Source: JAICSD01 sp963836665 (lineage in GTDB: Bacteria > Acidobacteriota > Vicinamibacteria > Vicinamibacterales > 2-12-FULL-66-21). Taken from it: 64,000 nucleotides of DNA. A program made the position numbers and the translations under genes. Below are positions 26,578 through 35,275 of the stretch, piece by piece (the first letter of the stretch is position 1; every line of letters starts with the position of its first letter). The notes below the pieces were generated by a model. It had not been told where the DNA came from, did no database searches, and saw only the letters and a list, made by a program, of their open reading frames with translations. The stretch is taken from the NCBI GenBank assembly GCA_963836665.1, contig CAWIKL010000001.1, positions 186,001 to 250,000 on the forward strand. The letters run 5' to 3'.

Positions 26578-27525
26578 TTACGAGCCGAGCAGCTCGCGAA
26601 GGCGTGGCTCGATGTCCTCGCCAATTGCTTCGCGGACGGAGTTGTCGGCCTGTTTCAGGCGCTTCATCGCCTGCGGCAACGTCAGGTTGGCCTTCTGCAT
26701 CACGATCGCCGCCTTGACGTTCCAGCGCGCGCGCTTGAGCAGGGATTCGGCATCGGCGGGATCCAGGCCGGTCACGACGTTGACGATCCGCTTGGCGCGG
26801 TCCTTCAACTTCTCAGATCCCGTCTTCACGTCGACCATCAGGTTGCCGTAGGTCTTGCCCCACTTGATCATAGAGATAGTGGTGAGCATGTTCAGCACCA
26901 TCTTGGTCGCGGTGCCGGCCTTCAACCGCGTCGAGCCGGCGATGATTTCGGGACCGACGCTCGGCGCGATGAGCAGGTCGACGAAATTCTGCAACTCGGA
27001 GCCGGGCCAGCAGGTGACGAAGATGATCTTGGCGCCGGCCTTGCGGCCGCGCGTCAGCGCGCCGCGCACGAACGGCGTGATTCCGCTGGCGGAGACGCCG
27101 ACCAGCGCGTCGCGGTTGGACAAGCGCAGCCGCGCGATGCTGCGGCCACCTTCCTCGTAGTTGTCTTCGACGCCTTCCTTGGCCTCGAAGACCGCCGACT
27201 GGCCGCCGGCCATGATGCCCTGGACGAGGCGGGGATGCGTCCCGAATGTGGGAGGCATCTCGGCCGCTTCTACCACCCCGAGGCGCCCGCTTGTCCCAGC
27301 GCCGACGAAGATCACGCGCCCGCCCTTGCGCAACGCCTGCGTGATGATCTCGACGCCGTGCGCGATCTTTTCCTTTTCCTTGTGCACCGCCGCGACGACT
27401 TTCTTGTCCTCGTTGACAATCATGTCGACGATGTCGCGCACCGGCGCCTTGTCGACGGCCAGGCTGGCGGGATTAATCTGTTCAGTGGGAAGCGACTGCC
27501 ACTTCGACGGTGTGAGGCTGGCCAT
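26578..27525 (-). CDS. murQ: N-acetylmuramic acid 6-phosphate etherase
   Basis: Removes D-lactate from MurNAc-6-phosphate to give GlcNAc-6-phosphate. 315 residues with a SIS fold: LRKGGRVIFVGAGTSGRLGV, the MurQ-specific EMPPTFGTHP and GIMAGGQSAV, and GPEIIAGSTRLKAGTATK. The C-terminal helical part (LKRARWNVKAAIVMQ) is also typical. It is convergent with nagB, 12 bases apart, so the pathway is split between two transcripts. Firm assignment. Confidence 0.95.
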   Translation of the reverse strand: MASLTPSKWQSLPTEQINPASLAVDKAPVRDIVDMIVNEDKKVVAAVHKEKEKIAHGVEIITQALRKGGRVIFVGAGTSGRLGVVEAAEMPPTFGTHPRLVQGIMAGGQSAVFEAKEGVEDNYEEGGRSIARLRLSNRDALVGVSASGITPFVRGALTRGRKAGAKIIFVTCWPGSELQNFVDLLIAPSVGPEIIAGSTRLKAGTATKMVLNMLTTISMIKWGKTYGNLMVDVKTGSEKLKDRAKRIVNVVTGLDPADAESLLKRARWNVKAAIVMQKANLTLPQAMKRLKQADNSVREAIGEDIEPRLRELLGS

Positions 27526-27558
27526 CGGACGCTAGGCGCTAGTATAGACTCAGCCGAG

Positions 27559-28539
27559 ATGGAAGCGGACATCGAGCCCAACTTGATCGATATCCGTGTG
27601 GTCGAGGTGGCGGCGCGGCTCGAGGCGGAGCTCGCCAAGGTGATCGTCGGCCAGCAGCGCGTCGTCCGCGAGATCCTGATCGCGTTCATGGCCGGTGGCC
27701 ACTGCCTGCTGCGCGGCGTGCCAGGCCTGGCCAAGACGTTGCTGATCAAGACGCTCGCCGAAGCGGTCGATCTGCGCTTCAACCGCATTCAGTTCACGCC
27801 CGACCTGATGCCGTCCGACATCGTCGGCGCCGAGGTCGTCGAGGAGGATCGTGCGACGGGCAAACGGGTGATCCGTTTCATCCGCGGACCGATCTTCGCC
27901 AACATCATCCTCGCCGATGAGATCAACCGCACGCCGCCCAAGACACAGGCGGCGCTCCTCGAAGCGATGCAGGAATACCAGGTGACCGTGACCGGCGTGC
28001 GTCACGATCTCGAGCGGCCGTTCTTCGTGCTCGCGACGCAAAACCCGATCGAGCAGGAAGGCACCTATCCGCTTCCGGAAGCGCAGCTCGACCGCTTCAT
28101 GTTCAACATCGTCATCGACTATCCGACGGCCGAGGAAGAGCGGCGCATCCTGACCATGACGACGGGGACGCGGGCAGCCACGATCGAGGCGGTGGCGACG
28201 GGCGACGAGATCGAGCGGCTGCACACGATCGTCCGCGACGTGCCGGCGGCCACTAACGTCGTCGACCGCGCGGCGCGCCTGGTGCGGGCGACGCGTCCCG
28301 TCTCAGACGAAGCGCCGGAGTTCGTGCGGAAATGGGTGCGCTGGGGCGCCGGGCCGCGCGCCGGCCAGGCCCTTCTCCTCGGCGCGAAGGCGCGCGCCCT
28401 GCTCGACGGCCGGACGGTTGCCGACCTCAGCGACGTCGACGCCGTGGCGCTGCCGGTCCTGCGGCACCGGATCCTCATGAACTTCCAGGGCGAGGCCGAC
28501 GGCGTCGACGCCGACGAGATCGTCCGCCGACTGTTGTGA
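27559..28539 (+). CDS. MoxR-family AAA+ ATPase
   Basis: 326 residues. Walker A GVPGLAKTLLIK, Walker B IILADEINRTPPKTQAALLEAMQE and sensor region FFVLATQNPIEQEGTYPLPEAQ are all textbook MoxR. Members act as chaperones that insert metals or remodel VWA proteins. It heads an operon with a DUF58 protein, a BatA-like protein and two large membrane proteins; stop and start overlap with the next gene (GTGA). The ATG at 27559 lies 33 bases from divergent murQ, so the shared promoter region is very short. Confidence 0.92.
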   Translation: MEADIEPNLIDIRVVEVAARLEAELAKVIVGQQRVVREILIAFMAGGHCLLRGVPGLAKTLLIKTLAEAVDLRFNRIQFTPDLMPSDIVGAEVVEEDRATGKRVIRFIRGPIFANIILADEINRTPPKTQAALLEAMQEYQVTVTGVRHDLERPFFVLATQNPIEQEGTYPLPEAQLDRFMFNIVIDYPTAEEERRILTMTTGTRAATIEAVATGDEIERLHTIVRDVPAATNVVDRAARLVRATRPVSDEAPEFVRKWVRWGAGPRAGQALLLGAKARALLDGRTVADLSDVDAVALPVLRHRILMNFQGEADGVDADEIVRRLL

Positions 28540-29420
28540 TCCTCGACCCGCACACGCTGACCGCGCTCAGCGATCTCGAGCTCGTCTCCAAGCGCATCGT
28601 CGACGGCACTCTCGCGGGGCTGCATCGCAGCCCATTCCACGGCTACTCGGCCGAGTTCAGCCAATACCGCCATTACCGTCCCGGCGACGACCTGAAATAC
28701 GTCGACTGGAAGCTGTTCGCACGCACTGACCGGCTCTACACAAAGCAGTTCCGCGAGACGACGAACCTGATGACGCAGATCGCCGTCGATGCCAGCGCGT
28801 CGATGGCCTACGCGGCGGAGGGGGGCGTCAGTAAGTTCGAGTACGCGCGGCTAGTCGCGGCCGCGCTGGCGCATCTGGTGTCACGCCAGGGGGACGCGGT
28901 CGGCCTGGTCACCTTCGCCGAGGACGTCCGACGGTTCCTACCGAGCCGTCCCGGGGCAGGACACCTGCGCGCGGTACTGCTCGCGCTGGCGCGTGAGAGC
29001 GCGACGGGCGGCACCCGTGCCGCCGGGGTGCTGTCACGCACCGTTGATCTGCTCTCGCGCCGGGGCATCCTGGTGGTCATCTCCGACCTGTACGACGAGG
29101 ACCGCGGGGTCGAACGCGCGATGAGCCGCGCCGTGCACGCCGGGCATGAAGTGATCGTGGTCCATATTTTGACGCGCGACGAGGTCGAACTGCCGTTCCG
29201 CGGCGACGTCGAGTTCGAAGACCCGGAGACCGGCGTGCGGGTGTTGTCGAACGGTGCTGCCGCGCTGCGCGGCTACCGCTCGGCGGTGTCGGCCTTCCTG
29301 GAACGCTGGCGCGCGCGCTGTGCGACCTACGGGATCGACTACGTACGCGTGTTCACCGACGTGCCGCTCGACGCGGCGCTGCGCGGCTACCTCCGCCGCC
29401 GCGCGGGAAGCCTCGCCTGA
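28536..29420 (+). CDS. DUF58 domain protein, VWA-like
   Basis: 294 residues. The DUF58 signature YRPGDDLKYVDWKLFARTDR is at about 47-66, with AVDASASM as a partial MIDAS-like motif. DUF58 proteins are constant partners of MoxR ATPases and BatA-type proteins. The start GTG 28536 overlaps the moxR stop, and its own stop overlaps the next ATG (TGATG), so the chain is tightly coupled. The molecular role is unknown. Confidence 0.88.
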   Translation: MILDPHTLTALSDLELVSKRIVDGTLAGLHRSPFHGYSAEFSQYRHYRPGDDLKYVDWKLFARTDRLYTKQFRETTNLMTQIAVDASASMAYAAEGGVSKFEYARLVAAALAHLVSRQGDAVGLVTFAEDVRRFLPSRPGAGHLRAVLLALARESATGGTRAAGVLSRTVDLLSRRGILVVISDLYDEDRGVERAMSRAVHAGHEVIVVHILTRDEVELPFRGDVEFEDPETGVRVLSNGAAALRGYRSAVSAFLERWRARCATYGIDYVRVFTDVPLDAALRGYLRRRAGSLA

Positions 29421-30646
29421 TGATCTGGCAGGCACCCGCCGCGCTGCTCGGCCTGGTGCTCGTGGCCGGCCCCATACTCGTCCATCTGCTCGTCCGCCGG
29501 CATGCGACGCGTGTCCTCTTTCCGGCGACGCGCTTCGTACCGGCGGTGCAGGGCGCCGCCGTGCGGCTGCAGCGTCCGTCCGATCTCGGGCTGCTGTGCC
29601 TGCGCGCGGGCGCGGTGATGGCGGCTGCGCTCGCGGTGGCGCAGCCCGTTCTGATCACGCCCGCGCGGCAGCGCGCGTGGGCCTCGCGCGTCGCTCGCGC
29701 CATCGTCGTCGACACGTCTCCCAGCGTGCAGTCATCTGTCGCCATGTCTGTCGTCGACGCAGAGTCCCGCGGCGTGTTTGAGTCCCAACGGTTCGCGTCG
29801 CCGGACGTGCGTGAGGGGCTTGGGCGGGCGCTGACGTGGCTGCAGTCGAGCGCTGCGGCGAGGCGCGAGATTGCCATCGTGTCCGATTTCCAGCGTGGAT
29901 CGGTGGACGCCGGGGATTTCGCCGACGTGCCGGTGCACGTCGGCTTGCGCTTCGCACGGGCCGGGGCGCCGTCGAGCGCCGGCGGTCCGCTGCCCGACGT
30001 GGAGGGCTGGCGCGGCGCGCGCTGGACGCCCGCGCTGGAGCTCGACGCCGTGAGCACGCAGGTGACCTGGACGCGCACGAATGGCGCCGCGGAGGCGGCC
30101 GTCTCGGTGCGCGCGTCGCCAACCGACCAGGGGGCCGCAGATCGGGCGCTGGCAGCGGCCCGATCGTTCGGAATTCCTGCCGGTAAGCCGCCCCTGCCCA
30201 TCGACATCGCTTTCGCGGGTGCGCTGCCCGGCGTCGAGCTGCCGCCGAAGACACCGCGAATCGCCGCGGCCGCGATTGCGCTCGCCGCCGACCCCGTGGT
30301 GATCGCGTCAGGTGCGCCGCTGGTGATCGGCGAGCGCGGCGGGATGCTGACGGCGCGGACAGCGCTATCGGCGGAATCGCCGGTGGCGCCGGCGATCGTC
30401 CGCGCCGTCATCGTCGCCGCCAGCCCGCTCGTGGCAGGCCCCGAGCGCGAGACGATCGCGATCGATGACGCAACTCTGGCCGGGTGGCGCCGGGCACCGG
30501 TCGCGCAACTGGGCCACGTCCCTCCTGACGCGGGCGACGGGCGATGGCTCTGGGGCGTGGCGCTGGCGCTCGTCTTGATCGAGGGTGTGGTCCGCAACCG
30601 TCGCGCATCGCGAGCGGCCGAGGAGGTTCGCGCGCATGCGGCGTGA
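29420..30646 (+). CDS. BatA N-terminal domain membrane protein
   Basis: 408 residues. The N-terminus, WQAPAALLGLVLVAGPILVH with LVRRHATRVLFPATRF next, is the conserved BatA (aerotolerance-related) start with its first membrane helix; a second helix is near 60-80. A VWA-like stretch contains VVDTSPSVQS, and a final helix near 380-395 ends the protein. The name comes from Bacteroides aerotolerance work, but a general envelope role is more likely here. Confidence 0.8.
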   Translation: MIWQAPAALLGLVLVAGPILVHLLVRRHATRVLFPATRFVPAVQGAAVRLQRPSDLGLLCLRAGAVMAAALAVAQPVLITPARQRAWASRVARAIVVDTSPSVQSSVAMSVVDAESRGVFESQRFASPDVREGLGRALTWLQSSAAARREIAIVSDFQRGSVDAGDFADVPVHVGLRFARAGAPSSAGGPLPDVEGWRGARWTPALELDAVSTQVTWTRTNGAAEAAVSVRASPTDQGAADRALAAARSFGIPAGKPPLPIDIAFAGALPGVELPPKTPRIAAAAIALAADPVVIASGAPLVIGERGGMLTARTALSAESPVAPAIVRAVIVAASPLVAGPERETIAIDDATLAGWRRAPVAQLGHVPPDAGDGRWLWGVALALVLIEGVVRNRRASRAAEEVRAHAA

Positions 30647-32648
30647 CGGCCAGGCCGCAGGTGTGACCGTCGCGCTCGATCACGTGTGCCGGCGTCTGGC
30701 GATGCGCGACGCGCTGCGAGCAGCCGGTGCTGGCGCGCTCGTCGCCGCGCTGGTGCTCGTCGCGATGCGATTGGCCGGCGTAGGCGCGAGCTCGCGATCC
30801 TTGATGGCGGCCGGTGTCGGCTTGGCAAGCGCAACGGCGATGTTCCTGGCGGGACGTGACCGCCGCCGGCCGCGACAAGCGGCACGGGCCGTGGAGCACA
30901 TGAACCCCTCGCTGCGCAATCTCGTGGTGACGGCTGAGGAGCTGATCGCGTGCGATCGCGTGGCACCGTACATGCGCCGCCGGGTACTGCGCGAGGCGGC
31001 AGCGGCTCTGGTCGCGATGGACGCGGGCCGCGTCGTGCCCTTAACGCGAGACGTCGTGATGGCGTCGGCTGCAATTGGCGTCACCATACTTCTCGTTCGG
31101 CCGGTCGCGTTCTCTCCGTCCGGTTTGTCGCGCCCGCCAATCGCGGCCGCGGTGGTCATGGCGGCGGACGATGTCATCGTCGAGCTGACGCCGCCGACGT
31201 ATACGGGGCGGCCAGCGCAGCGGCTGCGCAATCCGCACGAAGTCGAGGCCTTGGCCGGCAGCACCGTCGTGATTCGGGTCGCGGGCGTCGCGGATGTGCA
31301 GGTGCGACTCAACGGCGTCGCGATTGGCGCCGGCGCCGACGGGGCGACTCGTGCGACCCTGGTCGAGAGCGGCGCGATCGCGATCGACGCACCCCGCGTG
31401 CACGCGCTCGTGCCGTTGACAGTCGTGCCCGACGCGGCTCCGGACGTTCGTGTCACTGTGCCGGCGCGCGATCTGCGGGTCACTGACGCGACGCGCGCGA
31501 TCGCCGTGCATGCCGACGCGACCGACGATCTGGGGCTGCGGATGCTGGCCTTCCGCTACACCGTTGTCTCCGGCGGGGGAGAGCAGTTCACGTTCAAGGA
31601 AGGGACGCTGCCGGCCACGGTGACGCAGTCGTCGCCGCGTGCGTGGTCGGCGGACGCGACGCTGGCGCTGGCGTCGCTGCACCTCGAGCCGGGGGATGCG
31701 CTGGTCTACCGTGCCGTGGCCGCCGACGCGCGGCCGGCCAGCGCCGGCGAGGCCTCCTCCGATACCTTTTTCATCGAGATCGCCGGTCCCGGCGACGTGG
31801 CGCTGGACGGCATCGACATGCCGCCCGACAAGGAGCGCTACGCGCTGAGCGAGGCGATGATTGTCGTGAAAATCGATCGGTTGCTGGCGCGGCAGGACGC
31901 GATGCCGCGCGCGGAGCTCGAGGAGACCGCCGCCAACATCGCCGCCGAACAACGCGCCGTCCGCGCCAACTTCGTCTTCATGCTTGGCGGCGAAGTCGAG
32001 GACGAAGTGGTCGAAGCAGAGACCTCGCACGAGATCCAGGAAGGGCGTCTCGCCAACCAGGCGCGGCGCGAGATCGTGGCCGCGACGCTTCTGATGGCCA
32101 AGGTCGAACAGGCGCTTGCCGCCGTGACGCCGGCGCGCGCGTTGCCGCTTGCCAAAGAAGCCGTCGGCGCGTTGCAGCGCGCGTTCGGCCACAGCCGCTA
32201 CTTGCTGCGCGCGCTTCCCGCCCGCATCCGTGTCGACCCGGCCCGGAGGTCATCGGGCGATCTCGCCGGCGTGCGCGACTGGCAGCGCGAGCTGGTGCCG
32301 CCGGCCGGCGACGGGCGGGTCGACGCGGCGCGGGCGGTTCTCGCGGAGCTACTCGACCTGTCGTCGGGGCTCGATGCGGCCGCCATCGACAGGCTCGCGC
32401 GCCTGGCGGAGCGGACGATCGCGATCGAGCCAGGCGCGCCCGACGTCCAGAAGGCGTCGCGGAACATCGTCGATGCGCGAAACGCGCTGGGGCGCGGCGA
32501 TACGTCCGCCGCCAGCAGTACGCTGCGGGTGGCCGTTCAAGCGCTGCTGCCGCGCGCGCAGCGTGGACGACTCGACGGCGCGAGTGTCGATCCGGACGTC
32601 TTGCGACTGGCCGGCGCCGCCGCCGTCGCGGGCGGAGGCGCGCGATGA
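30636..32648 (+). CDS. Large membrane protein of the MoxR/BatA operon, DUF4175-like
   Basis: 670 residues. Two membrane helices lie in the first 70 residues and another near 145-162, followed by a long extracytoplasmic region with Ig-like beta segments (about 180-390) and an alpha-helical C-terminal half rich in Ala, Arg and Glu. This order resembles DUF4175 proteins, though I am unsure. ATG 30636 has a strong GAGGAGG ribosome binding site and overlaps the upstream gene by 11 bases. No catalytic motif seen. Confidence 0.6.
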   Translation: MRRDGQAAGVTVALDHVCRRLAMRDALRAAGAGALVAALVLVAMRLAGVGASSRSLMAAGVGLASATAMFLAGRDRRRPRQAARAVEHMNPSLRNLVVTAEELIACDRVAPYMRRRVLREAAAALVAMDAGRVVPLTRDVVMASAAIGVTILLVRPVAFSPSGLSRPPIAAAVVMAADDVIVELTPPTYTGRPAQRLRNPHEVEALAGSTVVIRVAGVADVQVRLNGVAIGAGADGATRATLVESGAIAIDAPRVHALVPLTVVPDAAPDVRVTVPARDLRVTDATRAIAVHADATDDLGLRMLAFRYTVVSGGGEQFTFKEGTLPATVTQSSPRAWSADATLALASLHLEPGDALVYRAVAADARPASAGEASSDTFFIEIAGPGDVALDGIDMPPDKERYALSEAMIVVKIDRLLARQDAMPRAELEETAANIAAEQRAVRANFVFMLGGEVEDEVVEAETSHEIQEGRLANQARREIVAATLLMAKVEQALAAVTPARALPLAKEAVGALQRAFGHSRYLLRALPARIRVDPARRSSGDLAGVRDWQRELVPPAGDGRVDAARAVLAELLDLSSGLDAAAIDRLARLAERTIAIEPGAPDVQKASRNIVDARNALGRGDTSAASSTLRVAVQALLPRAQRGRLDGASVDPDVLRLAGAAAVAGGGAR

Positions 32649-34336
32649 CGGCGCTGCGCTGGATGGCCATCGCTCTTGCCGGCATCGCCATCCTCAATCC
32701 GGGCGTGCCGCTGCCGCGGCGTGAGCGTCCCGGCGTCCGCCTCGCTGGGACGCAGGCCGGCGCGCTGGCCGAGCACCTGCATGGAGCCGGGTTCACGGTT
32801 GTCTCCACCGGCGAAGCCGCGGCCATCGTCACGCCGGATGCCGCGCATGAGGCCTTGGCTGCGTCCTCCGTCCCTCTTTATGTGCTCGACCGCACAGCCA
32901 GCGCGCCGGGCGTCACGATCGAGCGCACATCTGTGTCCGCGACGCGCGTGGCCGGCCAGGCCGTGACGGTGTCGGCGTTGGTCCTGACTCGCGGCGAGCG
33001 CGGGCGGACGACGACAATCGTCGCGGAGGAGCAGGGGATAGCTGTGGCGTCGGCCACGCACACGTGGAATGGAGACGAGGAGCGGTGGAACGCCGTGCTG
33101 CCGTACATGCCGGTGACCGCCGGTGCGGTCCCATTGCGTGTTCGCGCCTCGACGAGCGGCGAGCGGAACGCTGAGGCCAGCGTCGACGTGCTCGCTCCGC
33201 CGCTACGCGGCCCGATCCGAACGCTCATCTATGCTCCCAGCCTGAGCTGGCCGCTGGTGTTCGTTCGCCGGGCGCTCGAGGCGCAGCCCGGCTTCGCCGT
33301 CGCCAGCGCGCAACGCGCGGCCACCGCAGCGGTCACTCGCGCCGGCGCACCGCCGCCGTCACTCCGGCGCAAGGATCTCGCGCCCTACGAGCTGCTCGTC
33401 TGTGGGGCCCTCGACCGCCTGGATGCGGCCGGCATCGACGCGATCCACTGGTTTGTCGAGGAGCGGGGCGGCGTCCTCGTGTTCCTGCCGGATCGCCCGC
33501 CGACTGGCCGCGTGGCACTCCTGCCGGACGTGGCGTTCGACTCGCGCGTGCTCGACAGTCCGGTCGCGCTGCGCGGCCTCGCGGACGGTCTGGTGGCGGC
33601 CGAGCTCGCTGTGGTGCGAGGGGGAGGCGCGATGGCGGCGCCGCTGGCGGTCGATCCGTCTGGTGCGCCGATCGTCACCGCGTTGCGGCGCGGCGCGGGG
33701 GCGATCGTGATCTCGGGGGCGTTCGACGCGTGGCGGTACCGCGATCGGGCCGACGGTGCGTTCTCCCGGTTCTGGCCGACGGCGCTGTTGGCCGGAGCCG
33801 CCGCGGTACCGCCGCGCCTCGACGTCGCCGCCAGGCCATCGGCGGTACGTCCCGGCGACCTCGTGCACATTCGCCTGCGTCTGCGCGCCAGCGACGTGCC
33901 CGACGCGCGCGACCGCGTCGCACTGGCTGCGGCGCGGGTTCGCGTCACCGATCCTGGGCAGCGCGTGGATGAGATGGTTCGCGTCTGGCCGTCGGCGGAA
34001 CCGGGCGTCTACGAAGGGCAGTGGCGCCCGTCGCGGCAAGGACTGTACGCCATTGCTGCCGAGATAGGCGATGCGAGCGGTGCTGCCGCGGTTACGGTCG
34101 ATGCCAGCGCTGCGACGCTCCCCCCCGCGGTCGCGCCGCTGCGGATCGCGGCGACCGCATCCGGTGGTGGCGTCTTCACGGATGACGCGTCCCTGATTCG
34201 GACGCTGAGTGAGCGTTTTCCCGCGGCGTCCGTCATCCATCGGTCGGAGCCGTCGCGCTCTCCGTGGTGGGGGGCGGCGTTCGCCGGGTTCTTATCGATC
34301 GAGTGGGCACTGCGCCGGCGGCGGGGACTGGCGTGA
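32645..34336 (+). CDS. Membrane protein of the MoxR/BatA operon, unknown function
   Basis: 563 residues. A membrane helix at the start (MAIALAGIAILNPG) and one at the end (WWGAAFAGFLSIEWAL) enclose a large periplasmic part with beta-sandwich-like and Rossmann-like stretches (ELLVCGALDRLDAAGIDAI, then GAIVISGAFDAWRYRD). This outline fits the membrane proteins with a class I glutamine-amidotransferase-like domain often found in BatA operons, but the catalytic triad is not evident. ATG overlaps the previous stop (ATGA). Closely followed by the recombinase gene. Confidence 0.6.
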   Translation: MTALRWMAIALAGIAILNPGVPLPRRERPGVRLAGTQAGALAEHLHGAGFTVVSTGEAAAIVTPDAAHEALAASSVPLYVLDRTASAPGVTIERTSVSATRVAGQAVTVSALVLTRGERGRTTTIVAEEQGIAVASATHTWNGDEERWNAVLPYMPVTAGAVPLRVRASTSGERNAEASVDVLAPPLRGPIRTLIYAPSLSWPLVFVRRALEAQPGFAVASAQRAATAAVTRAGAPPPSLRRKDLAPYELLVCGALDRLDAAGIDAIHWFVEERGGVLVFLPDRPPTGRVALLPDVAFDSRVLDSPVALRGLADGLVAAELAVVRGGGAMAAPLAVDPSGAPIVTALRRGAGAIVISGAFDAWRYRDRADGAFSRFWPTALLAGAAAVPPRLDVAARPSAVRPGDLVHIRLRLRASDVPDARDRVALAAARVRVTDPGQRVDEMVRVWPSAEPGVYEGQWRPSRQGLYAIAAEIGDASGAAAVTVDASAATLPPAVAPLRIAATASGGGVFTDDASLIRTLSERFPAASVIHRSEPSRSPWWGAAFAGFLSIEWALRRRRGLA

Positions 34337-35208
34337 TTGATACGTATCTCGGCTACCTGCGCGACGTGCGCCGCGTGTCGCCGAACACCGTCGAGAGCTA
34401 CGCGCGGGATCTTGGCGCGCTGGCGGCATTCGCCGGCGGGCGCGGTCGGGCGGTCGAGGCGCTCGATCGGCGCGATCTCGAGGCGTTCGCCCGGCACCTG
34501 ATGGCCGGTGGCCTGGCCCCGCGCTCGGTGGCACGCGCCGTCGCCTGCGTGCGCGGCTTCTACAAGTTCCTGCTCGTTGAAAAGACCATCGTGAGCGACC
34601 CCGCCGAAGACCTGCGCGCCCCGCGGGCGTGGCCGGCATTGCCCAAGTATCTCGGCCTTGACGAAGTGGATCGCCTCCTGGCGCAACCCGATCCCTCGAC
34701 GCCGCGCGGGATCCGCGACAAAGCCCTCGTCGAGGTGCTCTATGCCACCGGCCTGCGCGTTACGGAGCTGCTGTCGCTCAAGCCGGCCGACGTCGCGCTC
34801 GACGCGGGCTACCTGACGTGCATCGGCAAGGGAGACAAGCAACGCATCGTCCCGCTCGGGCACGTTGCCGCCGACTGGGTTCGCCGCTACCTCGCCGAGG
34901 CGCGGCCGGGGCTGATCAAGGGACGCAAGGCGGCGTGGCTATTCGTCAACGCACGAGGGGGCCGGCTGTCGCGCGTCGGCTTCTGGAAGCTGTTGAAGGA
35001 GTACGGCATCAAGGCGGGGGTCCAGCGCGGCCTCAGTCCGCACGTGCTCCGTCACTCGTTCGCCACGCACCTGCTCGAACGCGGTGCCGATCTGCGGGCG
35101 ATCCAATTGATGCTTGGACACGCCGACCTCTCGACGACGCAAATCTACACACACGTGCTCGAGGCCCGCCTGCGCGCCGTCTACGATAAATTTCACCCGC
35201 GCAAATAG
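34333..35208 (+). CDS. xerD: Tyrosine recombinase XerC/XerD
   Basis: 291 residues, the normal size. The N-terminal SAM-like DNA-binding domain is SPNTVESYARDLGALAAF. The catalytic residues are visible in order: Arg in YATGLRVTELLSL, Lys in CIGKGDKQRIVPL, His and Arg in SPHVLRHSFATHLLE, His in LGHADLSTTQ and the Tyr in IYTHV. It resolves chromosome dimers at dif; a strong dif-like site lies about 6 kb away. The GTG at 34333 overlaps the previous stop. Whether XerC or XerD is unsettled. Confidence 0.9.
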   Translation: MIDTYLGYLRDVRRVSPNTVESYARDLGALAAFAGGRGRAVEALDRRDLEAFARHLMAGGLAPRSVARAVACVRGFYKFLLVEKTIVSDPAEDLRAPRAWPALPKYLGLDEVDRLLAQPDPSTPRGIRDKALVEVLYATGLRVTELLSLKPADVALDAGYLTCIGKGDKQRIVPLGHVAADWVRRYLAEARPGLIKGRKAAWLFVNARGGRLSRVGFWKLLKEYGIKAGVQRGLSPHVLRHSFATHLLERGADLRAIQLMLGHADLSTTQIYTHVLEARLRAVYDKFHPRK

Positions 35209-35213
35209 GGGAT

Positions 35214-35239
35214 GTGGTACGATTCGTAGGTTCTACCAC
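35214..35239 (+). promoter_or_regulatory. Hairpin in the metK leader
   Basis: GTGGTA at 35214-35219 pairs with TACCAC at 35234-35239; within the loop ACG and CGT can also pair. It lies 36 bases before the metK start. No T-run follows. I could not match it to a known SAM riboswitch class, so a regulatory role is only possible. Confidence 0.3.
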
Positions 35240-35275
35240 TGTCATCAAGTGCAAGTGAAGGAGCTCGAACCGCAC

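Noticed and set aside
31643..32644. Extension of the 32645 gene upstream across the previous gene
   Set aside because: The region is the shadow of the 30636-32648 coding frame; an ATGA overlap gives a natural start.
35209..35275. Known SAM or SAM/SAH riboswitch before metK
   Set aside because: Only a 6-base stem is seen. The conserved core bases of the known classes, as I recall them, do not match.
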